Below are positions 1 through 8,315 of a stretch of DNA of 64,000 nucleotides, piece by piece. The notes under the pieces were generated by a model, which saw only the letters and a program-made list of their open reading frames with translations, did not search any database and had not been told where the DNA came from. Positions within the stretch are counted from its first letter, which is position 1. Every line of letters starts with the position of its first letter. The position numbers were made by a program, and so were the translations under genes. The stretch comes from Acidovorax soli. Its GTDB lineage: Bacteria; Pseudomonadota; Gammaproteobacteria; Burkholderiales; Burkholderiaceae_C. The stretch is taken from contig NZ_JACHLK010000009.1 of NCBI RefSeq assembly GCF_014207955.1, forward strand, positions 246,547 to 310,546, given 5' to 3'.

Positions 1-785
1 GCCTTGGCCAGCAGTTCGGCCGGAGCGATCATCCAGCCCACGCGCAGGCCGGGCGAGAGCACTTTGCTCATGGAGCCGCAGTGGGCCAGCAGTTCGCGGC
101 TGCCGGGCACGCTGGCCGAGAGGTTGAGCAGGCTGGGCGGGGGGGCTTCGCCGAAGTACAGGTCGCCGTAGGGGTCGTCTTCGACGATCAGGGTCTGGTG
201 CTTGACGGCCATTTCCAGCACGGCCTTGCGGCGCTCCAGGCTGAGCATGGCGCCGCTGGGGTTGCCGAAGGTGGGGATCAGGTAGACGAACTTGGGCTTG
301 TGCTCGGCGATCAGCTTTTCCAGCTCGTCGGTCTTCACGCCGTTGCCGTCGATGGGCGCGCTGATGAGTTCGGCGCCATACAGGCGAAAGCACTGGATGG
401 TGGCCAGGAAGGTGGGGCCTTCGACGATGACCTTGTCGCCGGGGCTGATGAGGGTCTTGCCCAGGAGGTCCAGGGCCTGCTGGCTGCCGGTGGTGACGAT
501 CAGGTTCTCGGGGGCCAGGTCCTTGGCGCCCTTGCTGGCCATGAAGGCGGCCAGTTGCTCGCGCAGGGGTTGGTAGCCTTCGGTGGCGCCATACTGCAGG
601 GCGGCGCCGGGTTCCTCCGTCAGGGCCTGGTTGCTGGCTTCGCGGATGCCCTGCACGTCGAACATCGCGCTGTCGGGGAAACCGCCGGCAAAGCTGATGA
701 TGCCCGGCTTGCCCAGGAGCTTGAAGAGCTCGCGGATGGCGGAGGTTTCTACGTTGTTCAGGCGGTCGGCGAATCGAAGGGGCAT
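1..785 (-). CDS. PLP-dependent aminotransferase, class I/II (3' part beyond window)
   Basis: Transfers an amino group using pyridoxal phosphate. The protein resembles the 2-aminoadipate/LysN-like branch of fold-type I aminotransferases, which usually have about 400 residues; the substrate cannot be told from sequence. The gene starts at 785 with ATG after a GAGAC ribosome site and runs off the left edge, so only about 261 residues are visible. The N-terminus reads MPLRFADRLNNVETSAIREL and is followed by the FAGGFPD motif. The PLP-binding lysine lies in GSMSKVLSPGLRVGW close to the window edge. There is no N-terminal GntR domain, so it is an enzyme and not a MocR regulator. It is the third gene of a minus-strand operon after the Bug protein and the DUF2817 peptidase, 54 bp from the latter. 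Confidence 0.85.
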   Translation of the reverse strand, partial: MPLRFADRLNNVETSAIRELFKLLGKPGIISFAGGFPDSAMFDVQGIREASNQALTEEPGAALQYGATEGYQPLREQLAAFMASKGAKDLAPENLIVTTGSQQALDLLGKTLISPGDKVIVEGPTFLATIQCFRLYGAELISAPIDGNGVKTDELEKLIAEHKPKFVYLIPTFGNPSGAMLSLERRKAVLEMAVKHQTLIVEDDPYGDLYFGEAPPPSLLNLSASVPGSRELLAHCGSMSKVLSPGLRVGWMIAPAELLAK

Positions 786-839
786 GGTCTGTCTCGTTGA
801 AAACGCAAGAAAGAAAAAAGAAAAGCGGCGGGTGCCGGA

Positions 840-1904
840 TCACGCGGCCAGGGCGGCCACGGCCTGCACCACGGCCGTGCGGGCCTGGCCCAGCACCATG
901 CCCTGCCACAGCGGGTTCTCGCTGCAAAAGGCATTGAACATGGCGTGCCGCACCTGGGCAGCGAGCGCCGGCGCGGCGTCGGGGTGCAAGGCCAGCCAGT
1001 GGTCGGCGCGCAGGGCATCGAGCATGTCGGCAGCCGGCACGGTGCCAAACTCCAGTGCCATGCAATCCACGGTGGCGCCGGCGCACTCGTCGTAGATCGC
1101 ACTGGCCGCCGTGCCCTGCAGGGCCTGCGACACCGACTGGCCCTGCTGGGGCGAGAACACGTCCGCGCCCCAGCAGGCCCGGGCGCGCTCGAGTTCGCCC
1201 GGCTGGCCGCGGCCGGCAAAGATCTTTTCGCCATGGCCAAAGGGACCGAGCCCCGAATGGATGTCGATCCAGCTGATCCGGTGCCTGGCGCGCCCCTGCT
1301 CGCGCAGCACCGCGCGCAGCGTGGTGTTGCTCCAGGCGGGCCGCAGGCCGGTGAAGAACAGGCCATCGGCATGGCTGGCCTGCCCGCGCATGGTGGTGCG
1401 CAGCCAGTCCGCCTGCCCATCCAGCGCCGCCCGGTTGTCGGGCCCGGGCGGCCACTGCGGCGGGAGCAGCAGGCCATGCAGCGCAGCGTAACCGGCGTTG
1501 GCCGGCAGCGGCTGGCTGAAATCGAGGAAGTTGCGATTGAGGTCCACGCCGTCCTCGTTGACCCGGCGCTGGTACGAAAAGCCATGCGGGTTGACCGCAT
1601 GCACCAGCAACAAGGCCACGCGGCCCTGGTGCAGACGGTCCTGCAGGTCCGGGTCGTGCAGCAGCGCAGCCTGCACGGCCGAGCCGCACAGGCCTTCGAC
1701 ACCATGCACGCCGGAGGTCACGACCACCAGGCGGTCCGCATCGGCCGGGCCGCAGAGCACGGTGTCCATGCCCAGGGCTTCGCCCTGCGCGCCGCGATGG
1801 CCGGGGAGTTCGTGTGCATGCACAGGCAGGCGCAGTTGGGCTGCGCCGTGCCGCAGGCGCTCGCGCGCCGCCATGTAGGTCGGGGTTGGCAGCACGCGGT
1901 TCAC
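840..1904 (-). CDS. DUF2817 / M14-like zinc carboxypeptidase family protein
   Basis: Predicted metal-dependent peptidase or amidase of the DUF2817 branch of the M14 carboxypeptidase clan, 354 aa, without a signal peptide and so cytoplasmic. The visible metal-site motifs are SGVHGVEG (His and Glu of the HxxE zinc pair) and DIHSGLG (third ligand His). The typical NPHGF...VDLNRNF substrate-side motif lies between them. The start is GTG at 1904, overlapping the TGA of the upstream Bug gene by four bases (GTGA), so translation is probably coupled. An ATG ten codons in is an alternative start. Its position between a binding protein and an aminotransferase suggests that an imported amino-acid conjugate is hydrolysed and then transaminated; that is inference. 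Confidence 0.8.
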   Translation of the reverse strand: MNRVLPTPTYMAARERLRHGAAQLRLPVHAHELPGHRGAQGEALGMDTVLCGPADADRLVVVTSGVHGVEGLCGSAVQAALLHDPDLQDRLHQGRVALLLVHAVNPHGFSYQRRVNEDGVDLNRNFLDFSQPLPANAGYAALHGLLLPPQWPPGPDNRAALDGQADWLRTTMRGQASHADGLFFTGLRPAWSNTTLRAVLREQGRARHRISWIDIHSGLGPFGHGEKIFAGRGQPGELERARACWGADVFSPQQGQSVSQALQGTAASAIYDECAGATVDCMALEFGTVPAADMLDALRADHWLALHPDAAPALAAQVRHAMFNAFCSENPLWQGMVLGQARTAVVQAVAALAA

Positions 1905-2878
1905 CCCTCCAGCTTGACGCCTTGCGCCATGCGCCGGATGCGCGTGTTCTCGGCCGCGTAGTAGCGCCCGGCATCGGCCAGCGAAAGCGCCGGGCCCAGT
2001 TCAGCGCCTGCGGCCTGCGTGGCGGCGCGCGTCTCGGCCATCTGCACCACCTGCGCCAGCGCCTGGTTCAGGCGCTGCAGCACGGCATCGGGCGTCTTGG
2101 CCGGGGCCAGCGTGCCAAACCACAGCGAGTGGTGAAAGCCCTTGAGCAGCTTGCCCTCGTCGAAGATCGGCACGTTCGGCGCCAGGGTCGAGCGCTGGGC
2201 AGCAGCCACCCCCAGGATCTTCATCTGCCGTGCGTCCACCATGTTCAGCAGATTGCGCGCCACGGGCAGGAAGGTCATGTCGATCTGCTCGCCGATCAGG
2301 TCCTGGATCAGCGGCCCGCCGCCCTTGTAGGGCACGTGGAACATGCGGGCACCGCTGGCCGTACGCAGGTTCTCGCTGACCAGGTGGTACATCGATCCCA
2401 TGCCCGTGCTGCCATACGACAGCTCCCGCCCTCCTTCGCTGCGCGCCAGGGCGATCAGCGAGTCCAGGCTGCTGGCGGCCAGGCCGTTGCGCACATAGAG
2501 CGCCAGGGGCGTGGCATAGAACAGGTTGAGCATGCGAAAGTCTTCCGCCACATAGCGCGAGCCCGGGATCGACAGCGGCGCAAGCACCACCTCGTTGGGC
2601 GAGCCGATGAGCAGGGTGTTGCCGTCCGGCGCCGCCGCCAGCACCTTGCGCGCGGCCAGCGAGCCGTTGGCACCGGCGAGGTTCTCCACCACCACCGTCT
2701 GCCCCAGCACCTTCTGCAGACCAGGCTGGATGGCCCGGGCCAGGATGTCCGAGCCGCCGCCCGGAGGGTACGGCACCACCAGGGTGATGAGCTTGTCTCC
2801 CGCGCCTTGGGCCAGGGCCGGCCAGGCAGTGGCGGTGGCCAGTCCGGCCAGGGTGTTGAGGGCCATCCGTCTTTGCAT
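1901..2878 (-). CDS. Tripartite tricarboxylate transporter substrate-binding protein (Bug/TctC family)
   Basis: Periplasmic solute-binding protein, 325 aa, the usual size for the Bug family. The N-terminal signal MQRRMALNTLAGLATATAWP ends near ALAQG. The family motif VVPYPPGGGSDILAR follows, and later the GSMYHL and PYKGGGPLIQDLIGE loops that shape the carboxylate pocket. The start at 2878 has a good GGAGA site eight bases upstream; a longer reading back to 2935 lacks one. No TctA or TctB membrane subunits are in the window, so the protein is an orphan that must use a distant transporter or act in sensing. It is the first gene of a minus-strand operon and lies divergent to a LysR gene that probably controls it. 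Confidence 0.9.
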   Translation of the reverse strand: MQRRMALNTLAGLATATAWPALAQGAGDKLITLVVPYPPGGGSDILARAIQPGLQKVLGQTVVVENLAGANGSLAARKVLAAAPDGNTLLIGSPNEVVLAPLSIPGSRYVAEDFRMLNLFYATPLALYVRNGLAASSLDSLIALARSEGGRELSYGSTGMGSMYHLVSENLRTASGARMFHVPYKGGGPLIQDLIGEQIDMTFLPVARNLLNMVDARQMKILGVAAAQRSTLAPNVPIFDEGKLLKGFHHSLWFGTLAPAKTPDAVLQRLNQALAQVVQMAETRAATQAAGAELGPALSLADAGRYYAAENTRIRRMAQGVKLEG

Positions 2879-2979
2879 GTGTTGTCTCCGTTCGAGCCTG
2901 TGGGAATGGGCGAAGCTTAGGCAAGGCAGACGCAAATAAAAAGACAGAAAATTTTCCCATGTGATAACTTTCGGTGATC
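2879..2979. promoter_or_regulatory. Divergent promoter/operator between Bug gene and LysR gene
   Basis: About 100 bp of unusually AT-rich DNA between divergent starts. It contains the perfect palindrome GAAAATTTTC at 2947-2956 and several T-N11-A type spacings. LysR regulators normally bind such shared regions. The exact site is inferred. Confidence 0.5.
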
Positions 2980-3876
2980 ATGAAATTCCACCAACTGCGC
3001 TGCTTCCTGGCCGTGGCGCAACACCGCAGCATCCGCGCCGCGGCCCGGGCCCTGCCCCTGTCGCAGCCCGCGGTCACCAAGTCGCTGCGCGAGCTGGAGC
3101 ACGACCTGGGTGTGCCGCTGGTCGTGCGCGGCGTGGCCGGCGTGCAGCTCACCGAATTCGGCGAAGCCTTTCGCCTGCGCGCCAGCCTGCTGATGCAGGA
3201 GAGCAGCCGCGCGCGCGAGGAGCTGGCCCTGATACGCGATGGCGTGGGTGCCACACTGTCGGTGGCCGTGGGCTCCACCGTGGCGCTGACCTTGCTGCCC
3301 AGGGTACTGGCGGCGTTCAAGCAGGCCTATCCGCGCGCCCAGGTGAACCTGTGGGAAGACGTGCAGCCGTCCAGCCTGGACCGCCTGCGCGACGGCACCC
3401 TGGATCTGGTGGTGATGCAGGGCACCACGCAGCCGCTCGACCCGGACATGGAGTCCCAGCCGCTGTACACGCTCGATTCGGTGGTGGGCGCACGCGCGCA
3501 GCACCCCCTGGTGCGCAGCCGTTCGCTGCGCAGCCTGCTCGATGCGGAATGGCTGCTGCCCTCCAGCGGCCACGACGTCCACAGCCCCAGCGAGCACGTG
3601 TTCACGGCCCACGGTCTTCCCGTGCCCAAGCGCATCACCAGCTGCTATTCGCTCACGCTGGCACTGGCCTTGATCAAGGAGATGGACTACCTGAGCGTGT
3701 TTGCCGCATCGCTGGCCCGCACCGAGTTCGGCCGCCATGGCCTCAAGGCCCTGCCGCTGCGCGAGCTGCTGCCGGCCTCCACCGTCAGCGTGATCCGGCG
3801 CCGGGGCTCGCAGGCCACGATTGCGGCCCAGGCCTTCGTGGACATGCTGGAGCGCATGGGGAAACAAGCGCACTGA
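2980..3876 (+). CDS. LysR-family transcriptional regulator
   Basis: 298 aa, full length for the family. The N-terminal winged helix-turn-helix reads MKFHQLRCFLAVAQHRS and includes ARALPLSQPAVTKSLRELE. A periplasmic-binding-protein-like effector domain follows from about residue 90. The ATG at 2980 matches the usual LysR N-terminus; an in-frame GTG two codons earlier (2974) is possible. It is transcribed away from the Bug-peptidase-aminotransferase operon, the classical arrangement for a LysR activator of that operon. The effector is unknown. Confidence 0.9.
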   Translation: MKFHQLRCFLAVAQHRSIRAAARALPLSQPAVTKSLRELEHDLGVPLVVRGVAGVQLTEFGEAFRLRASLLMQESSRAREELALIRDGVGATLSVAVGSTVALTLLPRVLAAFKQAYPRAQVNLWEDVQPSSLDRLRDGTLDLVVMQGTTQPLDPDMESQPLYTLDSVVGARAQHPLVRSRSLRSLLDAEWLLPSSGHDVHSPSEHVFTAHGLPVPKRITSCYSLTLALALIKEMDYLSVFAASLARTEFGRHGLKALPLRELLPASTVSVIRRRGSQATIAAQAFVDMLERMGKQAH

Positions 3877-4005
3877 AAGGCCAGGATCGATGGCAGAGAG
3901 CGCTTGCGCACCCAACGCAAGGCGCGCGTGGGCCTGCAGGGCCAGGGCCCGCCCGTCCGGTGCATGTCGAAATCGTTCAAGACGGTGCGTACCACCGGGG
4001 GCACG

Positions 4006-4722
4006 ATGGGCGTTTTCCACCAGGACACCCGCCACTTCGTGCAACATCTCCACCCCCTTGCCAACGCGCTCTGGCATGCCACCCACACCTTCGTCGTCCA
4101 CGGCTTGCCGGTTTCCACGCGCATGACCGTGGTGCGCCTATCAGGCGACAGGCTGCTGCTGCATTCGCCCATTCCCATCCACGCCGCCCTGCGCACCGAG
4201 ATCGAGGCCCTGGGCACCGTTCGCTACATCGTGGCGCCGAGCAAGACGCACCACCTGTTCGCCCCCTCGTGCGCAGCAGCATTCCCACAGGCAGCCCTCT
4301 TTGGCGCCCCCGGCTTGCGCGCGAAGCGACCGGACCTGGCGGCTCTGCAGGACCTGCCGCGGCCCGAAGAGAAGGCGCCCTGGCGGCCCGAGCTCGAGCA
4401 CCTGCAGATCGAAGGCATCCCCGCCGGCAACGAGACGGTGTGGTTCCACCATCCATCCCGCACCCTCATCGTCACCGACCTGGTGCAGTGGTGGCAGGGC
4501 GACCTGCCCTGGCAGGCACGCGCCTACGCCTCGCTCACCGGGGTGCGCCAGCGGCTGGCGGTGGCACGCACGGTGCGCCTGCTGGTGCGCGACAGGCAGG
4601 CGTTCCAGCGCAGTACGCAGAACATGCTCCAGTGGCCCTGTTCCCGCCTGGTGATGGCACACAACGCGGTCATCGAAGCAGATGCGCATGCGCAGCTTTC
4701 GCAGGCCCTGGCGCAAATGTGA
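4006..4722 (+). CDS. DUF4336 domain-containing protein
   Basis: About 238 aa. The sequence carries the DUF4336 signature: a small hydrophobic strand, then VSTRMTVVRLSGDRLLLHSP and RYIVAPSKTHHLFAPS. DUF4336 proteins are remote metallo-beta-lactamase-fold relatives of unknown substrate. The start is uncertain. ATG 4006 follows a GGGGG stretch and gives a normal family length; ATG 3964 and a TTG at 3904 are in frame upstream. It lies 129 bp after the LysR gene and 33 bp before the dioxygenase gene, so it may share a transcript with the latter. Confidence 0.75.
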   Translation: MGVFHQDTRHFVQHLHPLANALWHATHTFVVHGLPVSTRMTVVRLSGDRLLLHSPIPIHAALRTEIEALGTVRYIVAPSKTHHLFAPSCAAAFPQAALFGAPGLRAKRPDLAALQDLPRPEEKAPWRPELEHLQIEGIPAGNETVWFHHPSRTLIVTDLVQWWQGDLPWQARAYASLTGVRQRLAVARTVRLLVRDRQAFQRSTQNMLQWPCSRLVMAHNAVIEADAHAQLSQALAQM

Positions 4723-4755
4723 GGAACTCGTGCGCAGAGCACGGCTCACAGTGCC

Positions 4756-5379
4756 ATGCACACCACCGCCCTGCCCCGGCGCACCGTCGCCGCCGCCCTG
4801 GTCGCCGCCCCCACGCTCTGGCTGGGTGCACGCGCCCAGCCCGTTGCCGCACGCACCGCCACGCCCGCGCAGACCGAAGGCCCCTTCTACCCCGTGCGCC
4901 TGCCCGACGATGCAGACCACGACCTGCTGCGCAACGGCCAGCTGAGTTACCGCGGCGGCCAGCCGGCCTGGGTGGAAGGCACGGTGACCGACCTGGAGGG
5001 CAAGCCGGTGCGCGGCGCGCAGGTGGAGATCTGGCAGTGCGACGAGAACGGCCACTACCACCACCCGGGCGATGGCGGCAAGGCCGACGCCGCCTTCCAG
5101 GGCTTTGGCCGGGTGACCGTGGGGGCCGATGGAAGCTACCGCTTTCGCACCATCCGCCCCGTGCCCTACAGCGGGCGCACACCGCATGTGCACTTCAAGG
5201 TGCGGCTGGGCCCACGCGAGCTGCTGACCACGCAGCTCTACGTGGCGGGCGATGCCGGCAATGCGCGCGATTTTCTCTGGCGCAACCTGTCCGAGGCGGG
5301 GCGCAACGCGCTCACCGTGCCGTTCACCCGCGGTGCGGATGGACTGCAGGCGCGCTTTCCCATCGTCGTGGCCGCTTGA
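4756..5379 (+). CDS. Exported intradiol ring-cleavage dioxygenase-like protein
   Basis: Non-haem Fe(III) intradiol dioxygenase fold (protocatechuate 3,4-/catechol 1,2-dioxygenase superfamily), 207 aa. The four iron ligands expected for the family are present: Tyr in NGHYHHPG, Tyr in PVPYSGR, and two His in TPHVHFKV. The N-terminus MHTTALPRRTVAAALVAAP resembles a twin-arginine signal ending near ARAQP, so it is probably exported folded with its iron. Family members of this small exported type act on unknown aromatic substrates, so calling it protocatechuate dioxygenase would be unsafe. It sits between the DUF4336 gene and a metallo-beta-lactamase-fold gene on the same strand. Confidence 0.85.
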   Translation: MHTTALPRRTVAAALVAAPTLWLGARAQPVAARTATPAQTEGPFYPVRLPDDADHDLLRNGQLSYRGGQPAWVEGTVTDLEGKPVRGAQVEIWQCDENGHYHHPGDGGKADAAFQGFGRVTVGADGSYRFRTIRPVPYSGRTPHVHFKVRLGPRELLTTQLYVAGDAGNARDFLWRNLSEAGRNALTVPFTRGADGLQARFPIVVAA

Positions 5380-5465
5380 GCACGGCCCGGCTCACCTGCG
5401 GCGGTGGAACACCCTGCCGCCGTGAGCGCAGGCAAAGCCGAAAAGCCGCTCCCGGCGCACCACTC

Positions 5466-5493
5466 ACCTTCGGGTGCGTACCTTCAGGTGCGT
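5466..5493. repeat. Two tandem copies of a 14-bp unit
   Basis: The unit ACCTTCRGGTGCGT occurs at 5466-5479 and again directly after at 5480-5493 with one base different. It lies 65 bp before the next gene start. It could be a regulator site or chance slippage. Confidence 0.6.
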
Positions 5494-5557
5494 ACTTAAC
5501 AGGCGCTGCACCCGATGGCATCCTGCGGGCCCTTACACCCCCCTTCAGGACACCACC

Positions 5558-6460
5558 ATGCCCCCGATTCTTTGCCGCCTGATCGCAGCCCTCCTGGCCC
5601 TGTTCCTGGGCCACGCCAGTGGAGCGCTGGCCAGCAACGCACCCCTTGCCCTTGAGATCTACCGGGCTGATGCCAAGGGCTTTCACGTGGCGTCCACCCT
5701 GGTCATGGGCCAGCAGGACGCCGTCCTGATCGACGCCCAGTTCACCCGCGCCGATGCCCACCGCCTGGTCGCCAACATCCTGGCGAGCGGCAAGCGGCTG
5801 ACCCACATCTACATCAGCCAGGGCGATCCCGACTACTACTTCGGGCTGGAAGTCCTGCACCAGGCCTTCCCCCAGGCCCAGGTCATCGCCAGCCAGGCCA
5901 CCATCGAGCACATCCGCGCGAGCCTGCCCGAGAAGATGAAGGTCTGGGGGCCCGTGCTCGGCGCCAATGGCCCGGTGGCACCCATCGTACCCACCGCCCT
6001 GGCAGGCAACGGATTCGAACTCGAAGGCCAGCGGCTCGAAGTGATCGGGCTGGACGGCCCTTCGCCGCTGTACAGCTTTGTCTGGATTCCCTCCGTCCAG
6101 GCCGTGGTCGGCGGCGTGCGTGTCTTCGGCAACATGCACCTGTGGATGACGGACAGCGCCTCGCCCGCAGAGCGGCAATGCTGGCTGAACGACCTGCAGC
6201 GCATCGAGGCCCTGGCACCCCGCACCGTGGTGCCCGGCCATGCCAGCCCGGGCCACCCCACGGACCTGGGCGCCGTGCGCTTCAGCAAGGCCTACCTGCA
6301 GGCGTACGGCGCTGCACTGCCCAAGGCCCGGAACGCCACCGAGCTCATCGCCACCATGAAAAGGCGCTACCCCAAGGCCATCGGCGATGACGTGCTGGCC
6401 CTGGGCGCCAAGGTCAACAAGGGCGAGATGCCCTGGGTGCCTGCGGCGGCCTGCCAGTGA
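5558..6460 (+). CDS. Exported metallo-beta-lactamase-fold protein with degraded metal motif
   Basis: 300 aa. It has an N-terminal signal peptide (MPPILCRLIAALLALFLGHA, cleavage near ALAS), so it is periplasmic. The MBL-fold frame is recognisable: STLVMGQQDAVLIDAQF, then the motif region THIYISQGDPDYYFG, later VVPGHASPG. In active family members the motif region reads HxHxDH; here both leading His and the last His are missing and only the Asp residues remain. Hydrolase activity is therefore doubtful, although binding or altered metal use remains possible. ATG 5558 has AGGA eight bases upstream; an in-frame codon at 5474 would destroy the signal peptide. Confidence 0.8.
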   Translation: MPPILCRLIAALLALFLGHASGALASNAPLALEIYRADAKGFHVASTLVMGQQDAVLIDAQFTRADAHRLVANILASGKRLTHIYISQGDPDYYFGLEVLHQAFPQAQVIASQATIEHIRASLPEKMKVWGPVLGANGPVAPIVPTALAGNGFELEGQRLEVIGLDGPSPLYSFVWIPSVQAVVGGVRVFGNMHLWMTDSASPAERQCWLNDLQRIEALAPRTVVPGHASPGHPTDLGAVRFSKAYLQAYGAALPKARNATELIATMKRRYPKAIGDDVLALGAKVNKGEMPWVPAAACQ

Positions 6461-6505
6461 GGACGGCTGCGGCATGGAAGTGACTGCCGCGCCCGATCAC
6501 GGCGC

Positions 6506-7513
6506 TCACAGGATGATGTTGTTGCGCGGCCGCAGCAGCGGCGGCAGGTCCGCATCGCCCAGCAGTTCGCGCAGTTCGATTTCGACCATGCGGTTGATCT
6601 GGGCGATGGGCACATCGTTGGCACCGCCTTCGAACGGGTTCTCGGTACTGGCACCGACCTGCTCCAGCGTGGTGTACATCCACGAAACCGCCACGCTGAA
6701 GGGCACGACCAGCCACACCATGTGGCCCTGCATCCAACCGCTGGCCAAGGCATTCAGCGCATCGAACTCCTTGAGCAAGCCAAAGGGCAGCAGCACGCAG
6801 AAGAAGCGGATGAAGAAGGTGTTGATGATCGCGTACTGGCGCGGGTACGGGAAATTCTTGATGCGCTCGCTGCGCCCCTGGTGGTCCAGCAGCTCCTTGA
6901 GGACCTTTTCCATCTCGATGAAGAAGTTGATGGGGATCTCGCCCGTCTGGAACAATTTCAGAATGGTCCTGCTCTGCTGGGCCAGCAAGGCGGTGGCCTT
7001 GTTGCGCGAGGCGAGCACCGCGCGCAGCTCGTCCGCATCCAGAAACCTGGCCAACTCCACCTCGAGCGCCGTCTCCTGCTCGGGCACGCAGTAGCGGCGC
7101 TGGTACTCGGCATTGGTGCGCCGGTTCGTGCTCTCCCACGCCCTGTGCCGGCGCATCTGGTACCTGAGCGCGGTGACCCAGGCCAGGTGCCGGTGCACCA
7201 GTTCCCGGGTGGCCGCCTCGCTCTTCACATAGTCGCGGCTCACGAGGCCCCAGGCGCGGCTGGCATTGAGGATACCGGTCCACACCTGCTGGGCCTCCAC
7301 CGTGCGGCCATGGGTCTGGGTGTTCTTGAAGCTCACGATGAACGCCGTGGCCGTGCCGATGAGCGCCACCACGGTCCAGGGCACACTCAGCCAGCGCCAG
7401 TGCGCCAGTTGGTAGAGACAGACCGGCACCAGGCCCAGCGCGACCAGGACATAGATCTCCCGCCGCGTCCAGACCATGAACTCGGAGAGCCGGTATCCCC
7501 TGCCAACGTTCAT
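6506..7513 (-). CDS. Bestrophin family (YneE-type) anion channel
   Basis: 335 aa inner-membrane protein of the bestrophin/UPF0187 family, chloride-selective channels in characterised members. The N-terminal helices (WTRREIYVLVALGLVPVCLY, then VPWTVVALIGTATAFIVSF) and the conserved FKNTQTHGRTVEAQQVW segment match the family. A second membrane pair lies around residues 235-275. The start ATG overlaps the stop of the upstream NmrA-type gene by four bases (ATGA), so the two are co-transcribed. It ends 45 bp from the convergent metallo-beta-lactamase-fold gene. Confidence 0.85.
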   Translation of the reverse strand: MNVGRGYRLSEFMVWTRREIYVLVALGLVPVCLYQLAHWRWLSVPWTVVALIGTATAFIVSFKNTQTHGRTVEAQQVWTGILNASRAWGLVSRDYVKSEAATRELVHRHLAWVTALRYQMRRHRAWESTNRRTNAEYQRRYCVPEQETALEVELARFLDADELRAVLASRNKATALLAQQSRTILKLFQTGEIPINFFIEMEKVLKELLDHQGRSERIKNFPYPRQYAIINTFFIRFFCVLLPFGLLKEFDALNALASGWMQGHMVWLVVPFSVAVSWMYTTLEQVGASTENPFEGGANDVPIAQINRMVEIELRELLGDADLPPLLRPRNNIIL

Positions 7514-8253
7514 CGTTGCGTCATCCAGGTTTCGAATGTGATGGTGCCCAGGCGTGGCGCCTCGCCCGGCGTGAGCGAGCGGTCGTCGAGCTGCACGCCG
7601 AAATACGGCGCAGTGGCGTCGGCCACCACCGTGCGCGCATCACCAACGGCCGCCAGGTAGCGCTGCACCAGCGCAGCCAGCCCGAACCGCTCGGGCCCGG
7701 CGATCTCGATGGTGCCGTTGACGGGGGCGCCGAGTGCTGCGTCGGCCATGGCCGAGGCCACGTCGTCGGAGGCGATGGGCTGCACCAGCGCGGGCGACAG
7801 GCGCACCGTCTGCCCCTCGGTGCCCGCCTGGGCGATGCCGGCGAGGAACTCCAGGAACTGCGTGGCATGCACGATGGTGTAGGGAATGGCCGCGGCCTTG
7901 ATCAGCTTTTCCTGCGCCAGCTTGGCGCGGAAGTAGCCGCTGGCCTGCAGGCGCTCGGTGCCCACCACTGAAAGCGCCACATGGTGGCGCACGCCGGCCG
8001 CCGCCTCGGCCGCCAGCAGGTTGCGGCCCGAGGTCTCGAAGAAGTCGAGCACCGCCTTGTCCTCGAACGAGGGCGAATTGGCCACGTCCACCACCACCTG
8101 CGCGCCGGCCAGCGCCTGGGCCAGGCCCTCGCCCGTGAGCGTGTTGACGCCGGTGTTGGGCGATGCCGCCACGGCCTCATGGCCGCGCGCGGTGAGCTGC
8201 TGGACGAGCTTGCTGCCGATGAGGCCGGTGCCTCCGATGACGACGATCTTCAT
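7510..8253 (-). CDS. NmrA/SDR-type NAD(P)-binding oxidoreductase
   Basis: 247 aa atypical short-chain dehydrogenase. The N-terminus MKIVVIGGTGLIGSKLVQQL carries the dinucleotide-binding GGTGLIGS turn. The body (FFETSGRNLLAAEAAAGVRH, HYAT-like region IPYTIVHATQFLEF) is typical of NmrA-like redox sensors and NAD(P)H-binding proteins used in quinone or flavin reduction. The start at 8253 has AGGAACACC just upstream; a longer reading to 8454 is not supported. It is the first gene of a two-gene operon with the bestrophin gene, and is divergent by 62 bp from a GlxA-type regulator that may control it. Confidence 0.85.
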   Translation of the reverse strand: MKIVVIGGTGLIGSKLVQQLTARGHEAVAASPNTGVNTLTGEGLAQALAGAQVVVDVANSPSFEDKAVLDFFETSGRNLLAAEAAAGVRHHVALSVVGTERLQASGYFRAKLAQEKLIKAAAIPYTIVHATQFLEFLAGIAQAGTEGQTVRLSPALVQPIASDDVASAMADAALGAPVNGTIEIAGPERFGLAALVQRYLAAVGDARTVVADATAPYFGVQLDDRSLTPGEAPRLGTITFETWMTQR

Positions 8254-8315
8254 GGTGTTCCTTGGGCACATGCAGGTTGATGCCTGAATGGTAGGATCGA
8301 TGGCATCCGTCTCAA

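Noticed and set aside
5466..5493. CRISPR-like repeat
   Set aside because: Only two directly adjacent copies without spacers.
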